From Caballeronia sp. M1242 (GTDB lineage Bacteria; Pseudomonadota; Gammaproteobacteria; Burkholderiales; Burkholderiaceae), in the NCBI RefSeq assembly GCF_017220215.1, contig NZ_CP071130.1, positions 930,001 through 994,000 of the forward strand: 64,000 bases of DNA, read 5' to 3'. Each line of letters starts with the position of its first letter. Position 1 is the first letter of the stretch. Shown here piece by piece: positions 51,931 to 61,924 of the stretch. A program made the position numbers and the translations under genes. A model generated the notes under the pieces. It had not been told where the DNA came from and searched no databases. It saw only the letters and a list, made by a program, of their open reading frames with translations.

Positions 51931-54419
51931 TGGGCATGGGTATGTCGAACTTGCGCGTTGAACAACAAACGGGCGAGCGCGCGCCGCGTTTTTGCGAACG
52001 ACCTTTGGCGCGTGCATTGGCCGTCTTCGTGGCCTTGCAGACCGCGTTCGCCGCGCCGTTCGCGTCCATCGCGGCGGCGGCAGAGAGCTCGCCACAGGCA
52101 AATGGCGCGCAGCAGGCCACGGGCGTGGGCGCCGTGCCCGCGCCGGGTCCGGCCGTCGTCTACAACCCCGCCGCGATCCAGCAGCCGGCGCTCGCGATGC
52201 CGGTACCCGCCTTCTCCGGCAAGCCGGACAAGCCGCTCACCTCGCGCATTCCGACGACCGCCGATCCCGGCACGCTGGTGCCCGGCGGCCGCCGCCAGAC
52301 GCTGACCTTCGCCGATTACGGCGCGCTCGATCCGCTGCAACTGCGCGGCACCGACGGCCAGAACGGCATCGCGTTCTCGGTGCGCGGCGACGAAGTCGTG
52401 ACCGGCGCGGTGCTGCATCTGATCTACAGCTATTCGCCGTCGCTGTTGCCGTCCATTTCGCAACTGAAGGTGCTCATCAACGGCGAGGTCGCCGCGACGC
52501 TGCCCGTGCCGCGCGATCAGGCGGGCACGCTCGTCGCCCGCGACGTGGCGATCGATCCGCGCTTCATCACCGAGTTCAACCACCTCAACGTGCAGTTGAT
52601 CGGCCATTACACGCAGCAGTGCGAGGACCCGTCCAATTCGACGCTGTGGGCGACCGTCAGCAACGCGAGTTCGCTCGACCTCACGTATGCGTCGATTGCC
52701 AGCAAGCCCGACCTCGCCGCGCTGCCGCTGCCCTTCTTCGACCGCCGCGACGTGCGCCGCCTCGAACTGCCGTTCGTATTCGCGGGCAAGCCGAGCCCGC
52801 CTGCGCTCGAAGCGGCGGGAACAGTCGCGTCGTATTTCGGCTCGCTCGCGGGCTATCGCGGCGCGGTCTTCCCGGCGCAGACCGACAACGTGCCGCTGTC
52901 GGGCAATGCCGTCGTCTTCGCCGTCGGCGATGCGAAAGTCGCGGGCGTCGCTATTCCGCCGGTGTCCGGTCCGACCATCGCGCTCGTCGAACGCGATGCG
53001 AACGCGCGCGGGCGTCTGTTGCTCGTGCTGGGCCGCGACGACAACGAACTGAAGACCGCTGCGAAGGCGCTGGGCGTCGGCCGCAACGCGCTGTCGGGCA
53101 CGAGCGCGACCATCACGCAGTTCAACGACCTGCAACCGCGCCGCCCCTATGACGCGCCGAACTGGCTGCCGGCCGACCGCCCCGTGCGCTTCGGCGAACT
53201 GGCCGAAGCGCAGGACCTGACCGCGCACGGCTACGACGCCGACGCGGTGCGCGTGAACCTGCGCGTGCCGCCCGATCTCTTCATGTGGCAGACGAAGGGC
53301 GTGCCGGTGGACCTGCGCTATCGCTACACGGTGCGCCCCGCGCCCGACCGTTCGTCGCTCAATATCAGCGTGAACAACGGCTTCGTGCAGTCGCTGCGCA
53401 TTCCGGCGGTGTCCACCTCGACGTTCGATCTCGGCACGTACTTCAGCCGCGTGCTGCCGGACAAGACGGTCGCCGCGCGCCGCGAGATCTATCTGCCGCC
53501 GCTGCTCATCACGCCGCGCGCGCAACTGCGCCTGCACTTCTACTACGACATTCCGAAGACCGGCGAATGCCAGGGCCGCGTGCTGGACAACGTCGTCGGC
53601 GCGGTGGATCCGAATTCGACCATCGACCTCTCCGGCTTCCCACACTACATGGCGCTGCCCGATCTGGCCGCGTTCGCGAACGGCGGCTTTCCGTTCACGC
53701 GCATGGCGGACCTTTCAGAGACGGCGGTCGTGCTGCCGAACGAGCCGAATTCGGCCGACTACAGCCTGTATCTGCTGGAAATGGGCCGCATGGGCGCATC
53801 GACGGGTTATCCGGTGACGGGCGTGACCGTGACGAGCGCGAACGATGTGGACCGCTTCGCGGACAAGGACCTGCTGATCCTCGGCTCGCCGGGACGCCAG
53901 CCCTTGCTGCAACGCTGGGCGAAGCAGATGCCTTTTTCCGGCGATGGCGACGCGCGCACCTTCCAGCTTTCCGATGTGGCGTTCAAGCTCGTCGACTGGT
54001 GGCATGGCGAGCAAGGTCCGGAACGCTCGCCTGCGCGCGCGGACCTCTCGCTCGTAAGTTCGAGCGGCGATGCGCTCCTGACCGGCTTCGAGTCGCCGCT
54101 CAAGAGCGGACGCAGCGCGGTGGCGCTCATCAGCGCGGCGGGGCAGTCGGACGCCGATCTGTCCGCCGCCCTGCTCGACAACGATCTGCTGCCGTCGATT
54201 CAAGGCGCGATGGCCGTGATCCACGGCCGCACGGTGACGGTCACGTCGAACGGCGAAGCGTATTACGTCGGCCATCTCTCGCCGATGCATTACATGCGCT
54301 GGGCGCTGTCGTCGCATCCGTTCCTGCTGGTGATCGCGGGCGTGCTCGCCTCGCTCATCATCGCTGCCCTGTTCTATCGCGCGCTGCGTTCCATCGCCGC
54401 GCGGCGTCTGAGGGACTGA
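51930..54419 (+). CDS. bcsB: Cellulose synthase periplasmic subunit (BcsB)
   Basis: The product has 829 residues. The start overlaps the bcsA stop (TAATG); ATG codons at 51936 and 51942 are alternatives. A signal segment (ALAVFVALQTAFAAPFASIAA) is followed by repeated carbohydrate-binding and flavodoxin-like domains (FADYGALDPLQLRGTDGQ, YSPSLLPSISQLKVLINGE) and a C-terminal membrane anchor (FLLVIAGVLASLIIAALFY). BcsB pairs with BcsA and guides the growing glucan in the periplasm. Confidence 0.95.
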   Translation: MGMGMSNLRVEQQTGERAPRFCERPLARALAVFVALQTAFAAPFASIAAAAESSPQANGAQQATGVGAVPAPGPAVVYNPAAIQQPALAMPVPAFSGKPDKPLTSRIPTTADPGTLVPGGRRQTLTFADYGALDPLQLRGTDGQNGIAFSVRGDEVVTGAVLHLIYSYSPSLLPSISQLKVLINGEVAATLPVPRDQAGTLVARDVAIDPRFITEFNHLNVQLIGHYTQQCEDPSNSTLWATVSNASSLDLTYASIASKPDLAALPLPFFDRRDVRRLELPFVFAGKPSPPALEAAGTVASYFGSLAGYRGAVFPAQTDNVPLSGNAVVFAVGDAKVAGVAIPPVSGPTIALVERDANARGRLLLVLGRDDNELKTAAKALGVGRNALSGTSATITQFNDLQPRRPYDAPNWLPADRPVRFGELAEAQDLTAHGYDADAVRVNLRVPPDLFMWQTKGVPVDLRYRYTVRPAPDRSSLNISVNNGFVQSLRIPAVSTSTFDLGTYFSRVLPDKTVAARREIYLPPLLITPRAQLRLHFYYDIPKTGECQGRVLDNVVGAVDPNSTIDLSGFPHYMALPDLAAFANGGFPFTRMADLSETAVVLPNEPNSADYSLYLLEMGRMGASTGYPVTGVTVTSANDVDRFADKDLLILGSPGRQPLLQRWAKQMPFSGDGDARTFQLSDVAFKLVDWWHGEQGPERSPARADLSLVSSSGDALLTGFESPLKSGRSAVALISAAGQSDADLSAALLDNDLLPSIQGAMAVIHGRTVTVTSNGEAYYVGHLSPMHYMRWALSSHPFLLVIAGVLASLIIAALFYRALRSIAARRLRD

Positions 54420-54420
54420 C

Positions 54421-55572
54421 ATGCGGCTATCGACCGCCACACTCTTCGCCGGCGCGATGCTCGCGGCGGCCGCCCCCGGCGCGCACGCCGCGCAGCAGTG
54501 CGACTGGCCCGCGTATCGCCTTTTCGTCGAGCGTGTCGTGCAGGCCGACGGCCGCGTGATCGACCGCTCGACAGACACGCAGCAAACCACCTCCGAAGGC
54601 CAGTCGTACGCAATGTTCTTCGCGCTCGTCGCGAACGACCGCGCGACCTTCGACCGCGTGCTCAACTGGACGCGCACGAACCTCTCGGCCAATCAGTTCG
54701 ACGCGGCGAGCCTGCGCCTACCCGCGTGGCTATGGGGCAAGCGGCAGGACGGCTCGTTCGGCGTGATGGACGCGAACTCGGCTTCGGACTCCGATGTGTG
54801 GATCGCCTACGACTTGTTTCAGGCCGGGCGTCTCTGGAAAGAGCCGGCGTACACGAAGCTCGCCTACGCGCTCGCGACGCAGATCGTGAAGCAGGAAGTC
54901 GCCGATCTGCCGAACCTCGGTCTCATGTTGTTGCCGGGTCCGCAAGGCTTTCGCACCGGCCAGGTCACGCGTCTGAATCCGAGCTATCTGCCGTTACCGG
55001 TCTTGCGCGGCCTCGCGCAGGAGATGCCGGACGGGCCGTGGACGAAGCTCGCGCAGAACGCCGCGAAGATGATCAGGATCACCTCGCCGCGCGGCTACGC
55101 GCCGGACTGGGCCGCCTATCAGGCGAGCGGCAACGGCCAGTTCGTCGTCGACCCGAAGAACGGCGATGTCGGCAGCTACGACGCGATTCGCGTCTATCTG
55201 TGGGCCGGCATGGCGTCGCCGGGCGATCCGCTCGCGCGTCCGTGGCTCGACGCGCTCGGCGGCATGCGCGCGAGCGTCGCGCAAACGGGATTTCCGCCCG
55301 AGAAAGTCTCGACCATGAGCGGCGCGGCGAGCGGCGAAGGCCCGCTCTCGTACTGGGGCGCGCTCGCGCCGTACTTCAAGGCGCTGAACGACGAACGCGG
55401 CCTCGGCCTCGCGCGCGCGCGTCTCGAAGCGCTGGCCGCGCCGCCCGTCGCGGGCCGCGAGCCGGTCTATTACGACCGCGTGCTCGGCCTTTTCGGCGGC
55501 GGTTTCATCGACGGGCGTTTTCGCTTCGATGACACGGGCCGCCTCGTGCCGACGTGGAGAAGCGCATGCTGA
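54421..55572 (+). CDS. bcsZ: BcsZ, periplasmic endo-1,4-beta-glucanase (GH8)
   Basis: The product has 383 residues. The signal peptide ends at AHA (about residue 23). GH8 features are the catalytic acid Glu59 in TTSEGQSYAMFF, the region SASDSDVWIAYDL with Asp residues near 123-125, and LNPSYLPLPVLRGLA. It trims or edits nascent cellulose in the periplasm. It starts two bases after bcsB and its stop overlaps the bcsC start. Confidence 0.95.
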   Translation: MRLSTATLFAGAMLAAAAPGAHAAQQCDWPAYRLFVERVVQADGRVIDRSTDTQQTTSEGQSYAMFFALVANDRATFDRVLNWTRTNLSANQFDAASLRLPAWLWGKRQDGSFGVMDANSASDSDVWIAYDLFQAGRLWKEPAYTKLAYALATQIVKQEVADLPNLGLMLLPGPQGFRTGQVTRLNPSYLPLPVLRGLAQEMPDGPWTKLAQNAAKMIRITSPRGYAPDWAAYQASGNGQFVVDPKNGDVGSYDAIRVYLWAGMASPGDPLARPWLDALGGMRASVAQTGFPPEKVSTMSGAASGEGPLSYWGALAPYFKALNDERGLGLARARLEALAAPPVAGREPVYYDRVLGLFGGGFIDGRFRFDDTGRLVPTWRSAC

Positions 55573-58500
55573 TCCCGACTCGCAAACGCGTGATCGCGGC
55601 GCTCTTGTGCGCCGCGCCGGCGATGGCCTTGGCGCAGGCCGCGACGACCGATCCGCTCACGGTGCTCATCGATCAGGGCAAGTACTGGCAGTCGCACCGG
55701 CGCGGCGACCTCGCGGAACAGGCGTGGCAGAAAGTGCTGCGCGTGAATCCGAAGCAGCCGGACGCGCTCTTCGGCATGGGCATGGTGCTCGCCGATCGCA
55801 AGGACGGCAGCGGCGCGCAGCAGTATCTCGCGCAGTTGCGTCAGGTCGCGCCGAACTATCCGAATATCGACGAACTCGGCCGGCGTCTCGGCGAGACCAG
55901 TTCGCGCGATCAGACCGTGAACGACGCGCGGCGTCTCGCGCAAAGCGGACAGAGCGCGTCGGCGGTGCAGGAATACAAGCGCGCGATCGACGGCAAGCCC
56001 GCGACGCCCGCGTTGCAACTCGAGTACTACCAGGCGCTCGCCGCCACGCCGCAAGGCTGGGACGAAGCGCGCCGCGGCCTCGAACAACTGGCGCGTCAGA
56101 ATCCGGACGATCCGCGCTATCAGCTCGCGTATGCGCAGCATCTGACGTATCGCGATGCCACGCGGCGCGACGGCATCGCGCGGCTCGCGAAGCTGTCGGG
56201 CGACAGCGCGGTCGGCGCGGACGCGAAAAAAAGCTGGCGGCAGGCGCTTCTGTGGCTCGGCGCGCGGGCATCGGATGCGCCGCTTTATCAGGCGTATCTG
56301 CAAGCCTCGCCGGACGACGCCGCCGTGCAGGCCCGCTTCGATTCGATGGTGCAGCAGGACAAGGCCGCGCGCGAACGCTCGCAGGCCGACGCCGCCGTCG
56401 ATGCGCGCGGCCGCACCGTCGCGGAAGGTTTCGCCGCGCTGGATCACGGCGATCTGGCGGCGGCGCGCGCGCGCTTTTCGTCGGTGCTCGCGAGCAATCC
56501 TAACGACGCGGATGCGCTTGGCGGCATGGGCGTCGCGGCGCTGAAGCACGAGCGTTTCGCGGAGGCCCGCACGTATCTCGAACGCGCGTCGCGGGCCGGC
56601 AACCCGGCGCGCTGGAAAGACGCGCTCACGAGCGCGACGTACTGGACTTATACGAGCGATGCCATCGGCGCGCGCAGCAACGGCCAGATTGCGCAGGCGA
56701 AGGCGCTTTTCGAACGCGCCATCGCGATCGATCCGTCCGATGTCACGGCGCAAGTGCTGCTCGGCGAAATGCTGCTCGCCAACGGCGATCCGCGCGGCGC
56801 GGAAGCCGCGTATCGCATGGCGCTGCGCCGTCAGGCCGACAATCCGGATGCGATCCGCGGGCTCGTCGGCGCGCTCGCCGCGCAGGGCCGCGGCGACGAG
56901 GCGCTCGCCTTCGCCAACAAGCTCAACACGGAGCAGCAGGCGAAAGCCGGCGGCATCAACACGCTGCGCGGCCAGGCGCAGGCCGCGCAGGCGCGCGCCG
57001 CCGAAGCACGCGGCGATCTCGGCGCGGCGCGCAGTCTCTTCGAAGACGCGCTGCTCAACATGCCGGACGATCCGTGGCTGCGGCTGGACCTCGCGCGCAT
57101 CTACGTCCGTCAGGGCGCGGTGGGCAATGCGCGCAGCATGATGGACGGCCTGCTCGCGACGCATCCCGACATGACCGACGCGCTGTACGCGAGCGCGCTC
57201 CTTTCCGCCGAAACGCAGGACTGGTCGGCCGGTCTCGCGCAACTGGACCGCGTTCCGCAGGCGAAGCGCACGTCCGCGATGACGGCGTTGCAGCATCGCT
57301 TGTGGGTGCATCAGCAGGCGGAACTCGCGACGCGCGCCGCCGCTGCCGGCCAGAACCCGCAGGCGTTCGCGATCCTGCGCCGCGCCGAGCCGGTCGCGTC
57401 GGGCAACGCGGAACTCATGGGCGCCATCGCCTCGGCGTATGTGAATGCGGGCGATCCGGCGCGCGCGCTGTCGCTGATTCGCGGCGCGGTCGCCAATGCG
57501 CCGAACGATGTCGGCTTGCAACTGCAATACGCGGGCATTCTCTCCGCGACGCATCAGGATGCCGAACTCGGCTCCGTCATGCGGCGTCTTTCCTCGACGC
57601 AGCTCACCACGCAGCAGCGTCGCGACTTCGACAATCTGAACGTGGGAATCGTGATCGCGCAGGCGGATGCGGTGCGCAAGCAAGGCGACCTCGCCGCCGC
57701 TTACGACGTGATCTCGCCGTGGCTCGCCGCGATGCCCGACAACGCCGACCTGCAGGCGGCGCTCGGCCGCATGTACACCTCGGCGGGCGATGACCGCAAC
57801 GCGTTGTCGTGTTACCGCGCGGCGCTCTCGCGCCGTCCCGACGACGTGGGTTTGCAGACGGCGGCGATGTCGGCGGCGAGCGGCGTGCGCGATTTCAAGC
57901 TGGCCGAATCGCTCGCGAAGCAGGCCTACGAGGCCGCGCCGAACGATCCGGGCGTGCTCGCGGGCATCGGCCGGATGTATCGCGCAGAAGGCAAGCTGGA
58001 CCTCGCCGCGCAGTTCCTGCAACGCTCGCTCGTCGCCGCGAATACGCCTGCGATGGCGAACGCGTCCGGGCAAAGCAACCGCGTGCCGCGCGACTGGCAA
58101 AGCGCAATGCAACGCATCGCTTCGATGCCGCTGCCGGGCACCAATCCGTTCGAAGGCAAGACCGCGGTCGATACGGCCGCGGCGTCGCCTTCATCGTCGA
58201 GTGTGAATAATGCGGGCGCGTATCGGCCCGTCACCCTACCGAACAATCAGCAAGCCGTGCCGTCCTATCCGCCACCTAGTCTGCCTGGTGCAGCGCCTTA
58301 TTCTGTGCCTTATTCCGCTCCCTATTCGGCTCCGTCGATGGCTCCCGGCGCGCCGCGCGCGGCGGCGAGCGGCGGTTACGGCGGTGTGGCGGATGGGACG
58401 GGGCAAGCGGGCGGGCGGGCTGTGCGGGGCGGCTATGCTCCCGATGCTTATCGATCGGTGCAGACGGGCGGCTACGGCGGCGCTTCTGACGGCACGGAGC

Positions 58501-60662
58501 AATCAGGCAGTCGGCGCGAACTTGGCGGCTATGGTGGCGACGCTTTCGGGTCGGCGCAATCGGGCGGTTATGGCGGCGCTGCCGATGCAACGGCGCGAGC
58601 CGGCGGTCCGCGCGAGTTCGGCGGCTATGGTGGCGATGCCTATGGGTCGGCGCAATCAGGCAGTCACCTTTCGCCTCGCGCACGAGCCGATGGCGCAGCG
58701 CCATCCGTCGCTTACCCCGCGCCGGCTCGTGCCTATAGCTACGGATCGGACAGCTACCGTCCGGCGCAACGCGGCGGTTATGCCGCGCCGCCGGCACCGG
58801 CTTACGCCAGCGGCTACGGTCCCGACACGTACGGCGCGGCGCAATCGGGCGCGCCGCTTCAGCCGTATCCCGGACAGGATGCGAACGGTTATCCCGCGCA
58901 GGGCTATCAGCCGTATCCGCAACAGCAGCCGTATGCGCAGCAGGCTCCGGCTTACCCGCCGGCATCCGATGGTGACGACAGCTCGCCCTGGCCGATGTCG
59001 CCCGCCGCCCGCGATGCGCAAGCCAACGCCTACGCACCGCAACCCGCGGCGAGCGCGCCGGCCGGCAAACGTACGGCAACGCGCAAGAGCGCAGCGCAGA
59101 AGGCGCGTTCGGCTGATTCGTATGCGTACGGGCAGCAGGATTATCAACAGCAGCCGTACCAGCAGCAGTCGTATGCGCAGCAAGGGTACGCACAGCAGCC
59201 GTACGCGCAGCAACCGTATCCGCAGCAGCCGTATGCACAGCAGCCGTATGCGCAGCAGGCGTATCCGCAGCAGGCCCATACACAGCAGCCGTATCCGCAG
59301 CAGCGGTACCCGCAACAACAATACGCGCCGCAGCCCTACATTCCGCAGCCGCCCGCCGGCTACGCGCAGCCCTACTACTCGACGCAGCCGCAAGGCGCGC
59401 AGCGCGCGGCGACGGCGGCATCGATGAGTACATCGGGCTTGCCGGCGCCGGCCGCAAATCCTCAAATCGTTGGCGTCGCGGAAGAACTGGCGGCGATCAA
59501 CCGCGAGCAGGCCAGCACCATCACGGGCGGCGTGCTGTTTCGCAATCGCGATGGCGAGAACGGCCTGTCGAATCTCACCGACATCGAAGCGCCGATCGAA
59601 GGCCGCATCAAGGCGGGCAACGGCCATATCGTGCTGCGCGCCACGCCCGTCACGCTCGATGCCGGCACCGCGAGCGGCACCAACAACACGCTCGCGCGAT
59701 TCGGCGCGGGCGCGAGCAACAATCCGGCAAGCCTGACCAACGACTTCGGCTCGCAGACGGCGACGGGCGTCGGCCTGTCCGTCGGCTATGAAAACCGCAA
59801 CATCCAGGCCGATGTCGGCACGACGCCGCTCGGGTTTCGCGAAACCAACGTCGTCGGCGGACTGCAATATCAGAACGCCATCACGGACAAGGTGTCGTAC
59901 TCGCTCGCCATCGCGCGACGCGCCGTCACCGACAGCCTGCTGTCCTACGCCGGCGCGCGCGATGCAGGCGCGGGCCTCGAATGGGGCGGCGTCACTTCGA
60001 GCGGCGCGCGCGCCGCGCTCGGCTGGGACGACAGCACGAACGGCGTCTACGTGAACGCGGCGTACCAGTTCCTCGACGGCAAGCACGTCGCAACGAACAA
60101 CGCGGTGAAGGGCGGCGGCGGCATTTATACGCGTCTCATCAAGGATGCGGATCAGACGCTCACCGTGGGCGCGAACACCACGCTGATGCACTACGACAAG
60201 AACCTCTCGTACTTCACGTACGGCCAGGGCGGTTACTTCAGCCCGCAGCAGTACGTGATCCTGAATTTTCCGGTCGAATACATGGGACGGCTCGGGATGT
60301 TCAGCTACGACGTGAAGGGATCGATCGGCGTGCAGCATTACCGGCAGGATGCGTCGAACTACTTCCCGACTGACAGCACGCGTCAGTCCGCAGCCGCGAG
60401 TTCCCCGCTCAGTCCGGACGCGGGCGCGGTCTACCCGGGGTCGAGCAAGACGGGCGTTTCATACTCGCTCAACGCGACCGGCGAATACCAACTCGCGCCG
60501 CAGCTCGCGTTCGGCGCGACGGCATCGTTCGGCAACGCGTATCAGTATCGCGAATGGCTCGCCGCCGTGTATGTGCGCTATAGCTTCACGCGCCAAGGCA
60601 GCGTGCAGGCGGTGTTTCCGCCGCAGGCGTTCAGTTCGCCGTATTTGTCGCTGGCGAATTGA
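55566..60662 (+). CDS. bcsC: BcsC, cellulose export porin with TPR domain and large repeat insert
   Basis: The product has 1698 residues from ATG 55566, which lies inside the end of bcsZ; relatives are about 1150-1330. The signal peptide ends at ALA (about 23). Residues about 30-880 are tetratricopeptide repeats (for example LAEQAWQKVLRVNPKQPDAL). Residues about 899-1299 are low complexity: Pro/Tyr/Ser-rich, then three 32-residue Gly-rich repeats (936-1031), then Ala/Pro/Tyr-rich sequence, then 13 pentapeptides of the QQPYA type (1194-1258). Residues about 1307-1698 are the C-terminal BcsC beta-barrel (INREQASTITGGVLFRNRDG). It passes cellulose through peptidoglycan and outer membrane. The insert sits between the periplasmic helix array and the pore, and no frameshift is seen. 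Its role is unknown. Confidence 0.95.
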   Translation: MLIPTRKRVIAALLCAAPAMALAQAATTDPLTVLIDQGKYWQSHRRGDLAEQAWQKVLRVNPKQPDALFGMGMVLADRKDGSGAQQYLAQLRQVAPNYPNIDELGRRLGETSSRDQTVNDARRLAQSGQSASAVQEYKRAIDGKPATPALQLEYYQALAATPQGWDEARRGLEQLARQNPDDPRYQLAYAQHLTYRDATRRDGIARLAKLSGDSAVGADAKKSWRQALLWLGARASDAPLYQAYLQASPDDAAVQARFDSMVQQDKAARERSQADAAVDARGRTVAEGFAALDHGDLAAARARFSSVLASNPNDADALGGMGVAALKHERFAEARTYLERASRAGNPARWKDALTSATYWTYTSDAIGARSNGQIAQAKALFERAIAIDPSDVTAQVLLGEMLLANGDPRGAEAAYRMALRRQADNPDAIRGLVGALAAQGRGDEALAFANKLNTEQQAKAGGINTLRGQAQAAQARAAEARGDLGAARSLFEDALLNMPDDPWLRLDLARIYVRQGAVGNARSMMDGLLATHPDMTDALYASALLSAETQDWSAGLAQLDRVPQAKRTSAMTALQHRLWVHQQAELATRAAAAGQNPQAFAILRRAEPVASGNAELMGAIASAYVNAGDPARALSLIRGAVANAPNDVGLQLQYAGILSATHQDAELGSVMRRLSSTQLTTQQRRDFDNLNVGIVIAQADAVRKQGDLAAAYDVISPWLAAMPDNADLQAALGRMYTSAGDDRNALSCYRAALSRRPDDVGLQTAAMSAASGVRDFKLAESLAKQAYEAAPNDPGVLAGIGRMYRAEGKLDLAAQFLQRSLVAANTPAMANASGQSNRVPRDWQSAMQRIASMPLPGTNPFEGKTAVDTAAASPSSSSVNNAGAYRPVTLPNNQQAVPSYPPPSLPGAAPYSVPYSAPYSAPSMAPGAPRAAASGGYGGVADGTGQAGGRAVRGGYAPDAYRSVQTGGYGGASDGTEQSGSRRELGGYGGDAFGSAQSGGYGGAADATARAGGPREFGGYGGDAYGSAQSGSHLSPRARADGAAPSVAYPAPARAYSYGSDSYRPAQRGGYAAPPAPAYASGYGPDTYGAAQSGAPLQPYPGQDANGYPAQGYQPYPQQQPYAQQAPAYPPASDGDDSSPWPMSPAARDAQANAYAPQPAASAPAGKRTATRKSAAQKARSADSYAYGQQDYQQQPYQQQSYAQQGYAQQPYAQQPYPQQPYAQQPYAQQAYPQQAHTQQPYPQQRYPQQQYAPQPYIPQPPAGYAQPYYSTQPQGAQRAATAASMSTSGLPAPAANPQIVGVAEELAAINREQASTITGGVLFRNRDGENGLSNLTDIEAPIEGRIKAGNGHIVLRATPVTLDAGTASGTNNTLARFGAGASNNPASLTNDFGSQTATGVGLSVGYENRNIQADVGTTPLGFRETNVVGGLQYQNAITDKVSYSLAIARRAVTDSLLSYAGARDAGAGLEWGGVTSSGARAALGWDDSTNGVYVNAAYQFLDGKHVATNNAVKGGGGIYTRLIKDADQTLTVGANTTLMHYDKNLSYFTYGQGGYFSPQQYVILNFPVEYMGRLGMFSYDVKGSIGVQHYRQDASNYFPTDSTRQSAAASSPLSPDAGAVYPGSSKTGVSYSLNATGEYQLAPQLAFGATASFGNAYQYREWLAAVYVRYSFTRQGSVQAVFPPQAFSSPYLSLAN
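58371..58658 (+). repeat. Three 96-nt repeats in bcsC coding a Gly/Tyr-rich 32-residue unit
   Basis: Units start at 58371, 58467 and 58563, each coding GGYGG-x-(A/S)-D-(G/A)-T followed by about nine polar residues and GGY(G/A)-x-DA(Y/F)-x-S-(V/A)-Q-(T/S). Units 2 and 3 are the most alike. They are in frame and free of stops, so they are maintained as protein. Confidence 0.9.
59145..59339 (+). repeat. Thirteen 15-nt repeats in bcsC coding QQPYA-type pentapeptides
   Basis: The consensus unit is cagcagccgtatgcg, giving Gln-Gln-Pro-Tyr-Ala with Pro, Ala, Gly, Arg or Gln at variable sites. Thirteen units run without a break (residues 1194-1258). Short tandem units like this are prone to copy-number change by slippage, always in frame. 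Confidence 0.9.
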
Positions 60663-60715
60663 GGCGGTGCAGCGACGCGCGGGAGAGCGGTTGACGCGGG
60701 TGCTCCCCGCCCCCG

Positions 60716-61480
60716 CTATTCCACTTCCCCGTCGTCGCTGTCCGCGGTCTTCGCATCGCGCTCATGGCTCATCGCAGCGTTCGCGAGCGTCGCCGCCACG
60801 GCCGGCGCTTTCTCCTTCCGCTCGCTATAGCGGTCCGTCAGGTACTCGGAGCGGTCGCGCACGAGCAGCGTGAACTTGTACAGCTCCTCCATCACATCGA
60901 CGACGCGGTCATAGTACGACGACGGCTTCATGCGCCCGTTCGCATCGAATTCCTGATACGCCTTCGCCACCGACGACTGGTTCGGGATCGTCACCATGCG
61001 CATCCAGCGGCCGAGCACGCGCAGCGCGTTGACCGCATTGAACGACTGCGATCCGCCGCAGACCTGCATCACGGCGAGCGTGCGGCCCTGCGTCGGACGA
61101 ACGCCGCCGAGTTCGAGCGGCAGCCAGTCGATCTGATTCTTGAACACGGCGGTCAGCGTGCCGTGGCGCTCCGGACTGCACCAGACTTGTCCCTCGGACC
61201 ACTCCGACAGCTTGCGAAGCTCGACGACCTTCGGATGATCGGCCGGAACGCTGTCGGCGATCGGCAGGTCATGTGGATCGAAGACCTTCGTTTCAGCGCC
61301 GAAGTGCCGGAGAATGCGCTCGGCTTCGAGCGTCAACAAGCGGCTGTACGACGTGGGACGCAGCGAGCCATAGAGCAGCAGGATGCGCGGCGCGTGCGTC
61401 GAGACGGCGCGCGGCGCGAGCTTGTCGATGTCCGGCGTGTCGAGTAAGGGCAGCGTGACGTTGGGTAGATCGGAAGACAT
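60716..61480 (-). CDS. arsH: ArsH, NADPH-dependent FMN reductase of arsenic resistance
   Basis: The product has 254 residues. The flavin-binding [15 protein letters not shown] is near residues 34-48, followed by [20 protein letters not shown] and [16 protein letters not shown], typical of ArsH. It oxidises trivalent organoarsenicals or acts as a quinone/azo reductase. It follows arsR by 84 nt on the same strand. No arsenite pump or arsenate reductase gene is present in the window. Confidence 0.93.
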   Translation of the reverse strand: MSSDLPNVTLPLLDTPDIDKLAPRAVSTHAPRILLLYGSLRPTSYSRLLTLEAERILRHFGAETKVFDPHDLPIADSVPADHPKVVELRKLSEWSEGQVWCSPERHGTLTAVFKNQIDWLPLELGGVRPTQGRTLAVMQVCGGSQSFNAVNALRVLGRWMRMVTIPNQSSVAKAYQEFDANGRMKPSSYYDRVVDVMEELYKFTLLVRDRSEYLTDRYSERKEKAPAVAATLANAAMSHERDAKTADSDDGEVE

Positions 61481-61564
61481 CAGCGCGTGCTCCGGCCGTT
61501 ATAGTTAGTGGTACTCATCTATTTTTCCTCGGTGTGAGCGCTGCGTTCAATTGTGAAGGCCTGT

Positions 61565-61897
61565 TCATGCCTTGTCGCGCAGACAGGTGAGCGATGCGTG
61601 AGGCAAGCAGTCCGCGCCCGCGCAACAGTTCTCGGTGAGAAAGCCGATGAGGCCGTTCATCGCATCGAAATTGGCGGAGTAGAAAATGAATCTGCCCGAC
61701 TGTCTCGCCTTGACGAGTTCCGCGTGCGACAGGTCCTTCAGATGGAAAGAAAGGCTCGAAGGCGATAAGCCGAGCTGCTGTGCGATGTCACCCGCCGGCA
61801 AGCCTTCGGGCCCGGCCGCGACGAGCGCGCGAAAGATCGCAAGCCGCGATTCATGTGCGAGGGCGCTGAGCGCGCGAACAGCGAGATTCGAATCCAT
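61565..61897 (-). CDS. arsR: ArsR family metalloregulator
   Basis: The product has 110 residues. It has a winged helix-turn-helix (DIAQQLGLSPSSLSFHLKDL). The helix-4 ELCVCDL arsenic site of E. coli ArsR is absent; instead the C-terminus has Cys91, Cys92, Cys97 and Cys105 (ENCCAGADC), like the Acidithiobacillus-type ArsR, in which such cysteines bind As(III). A perfect palindrome at 61925-61948 lies 27 nt upstream of its start. It likely represses itself and arsH. Confidence 0.92.
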   Translation of the reverse strand: MDSNLAVRALSALAHESRLAIFRALVAAGPEGLPAGDIAQQLGLSPSSLSFHLKDLSHAELVKARQSGRFIFYSANFDAMNGLIGFLTENCCAGADCLPHASLTCLRDKA

Positions 61898-61924
61898 GAC
61901 CGCGATATTAGGCCCTCCGCGCGG

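Noticed and set aside
55470..58112. An 880-codon minus-strand frame opposite bcsC
   Set aside because: It is an antisense shadow of the TPR region caused by high GC3, and its composition is Arg/Ala-rich without motifs.
58371..59339. Regularly spaced repeats that could suggest a CRISPR-like array or a minisatellite
   Set aside because: Repeats are in frame within bcsC, lack unique spacers, and the 15-nt and 96-nt units translate to clean peptide repeats.
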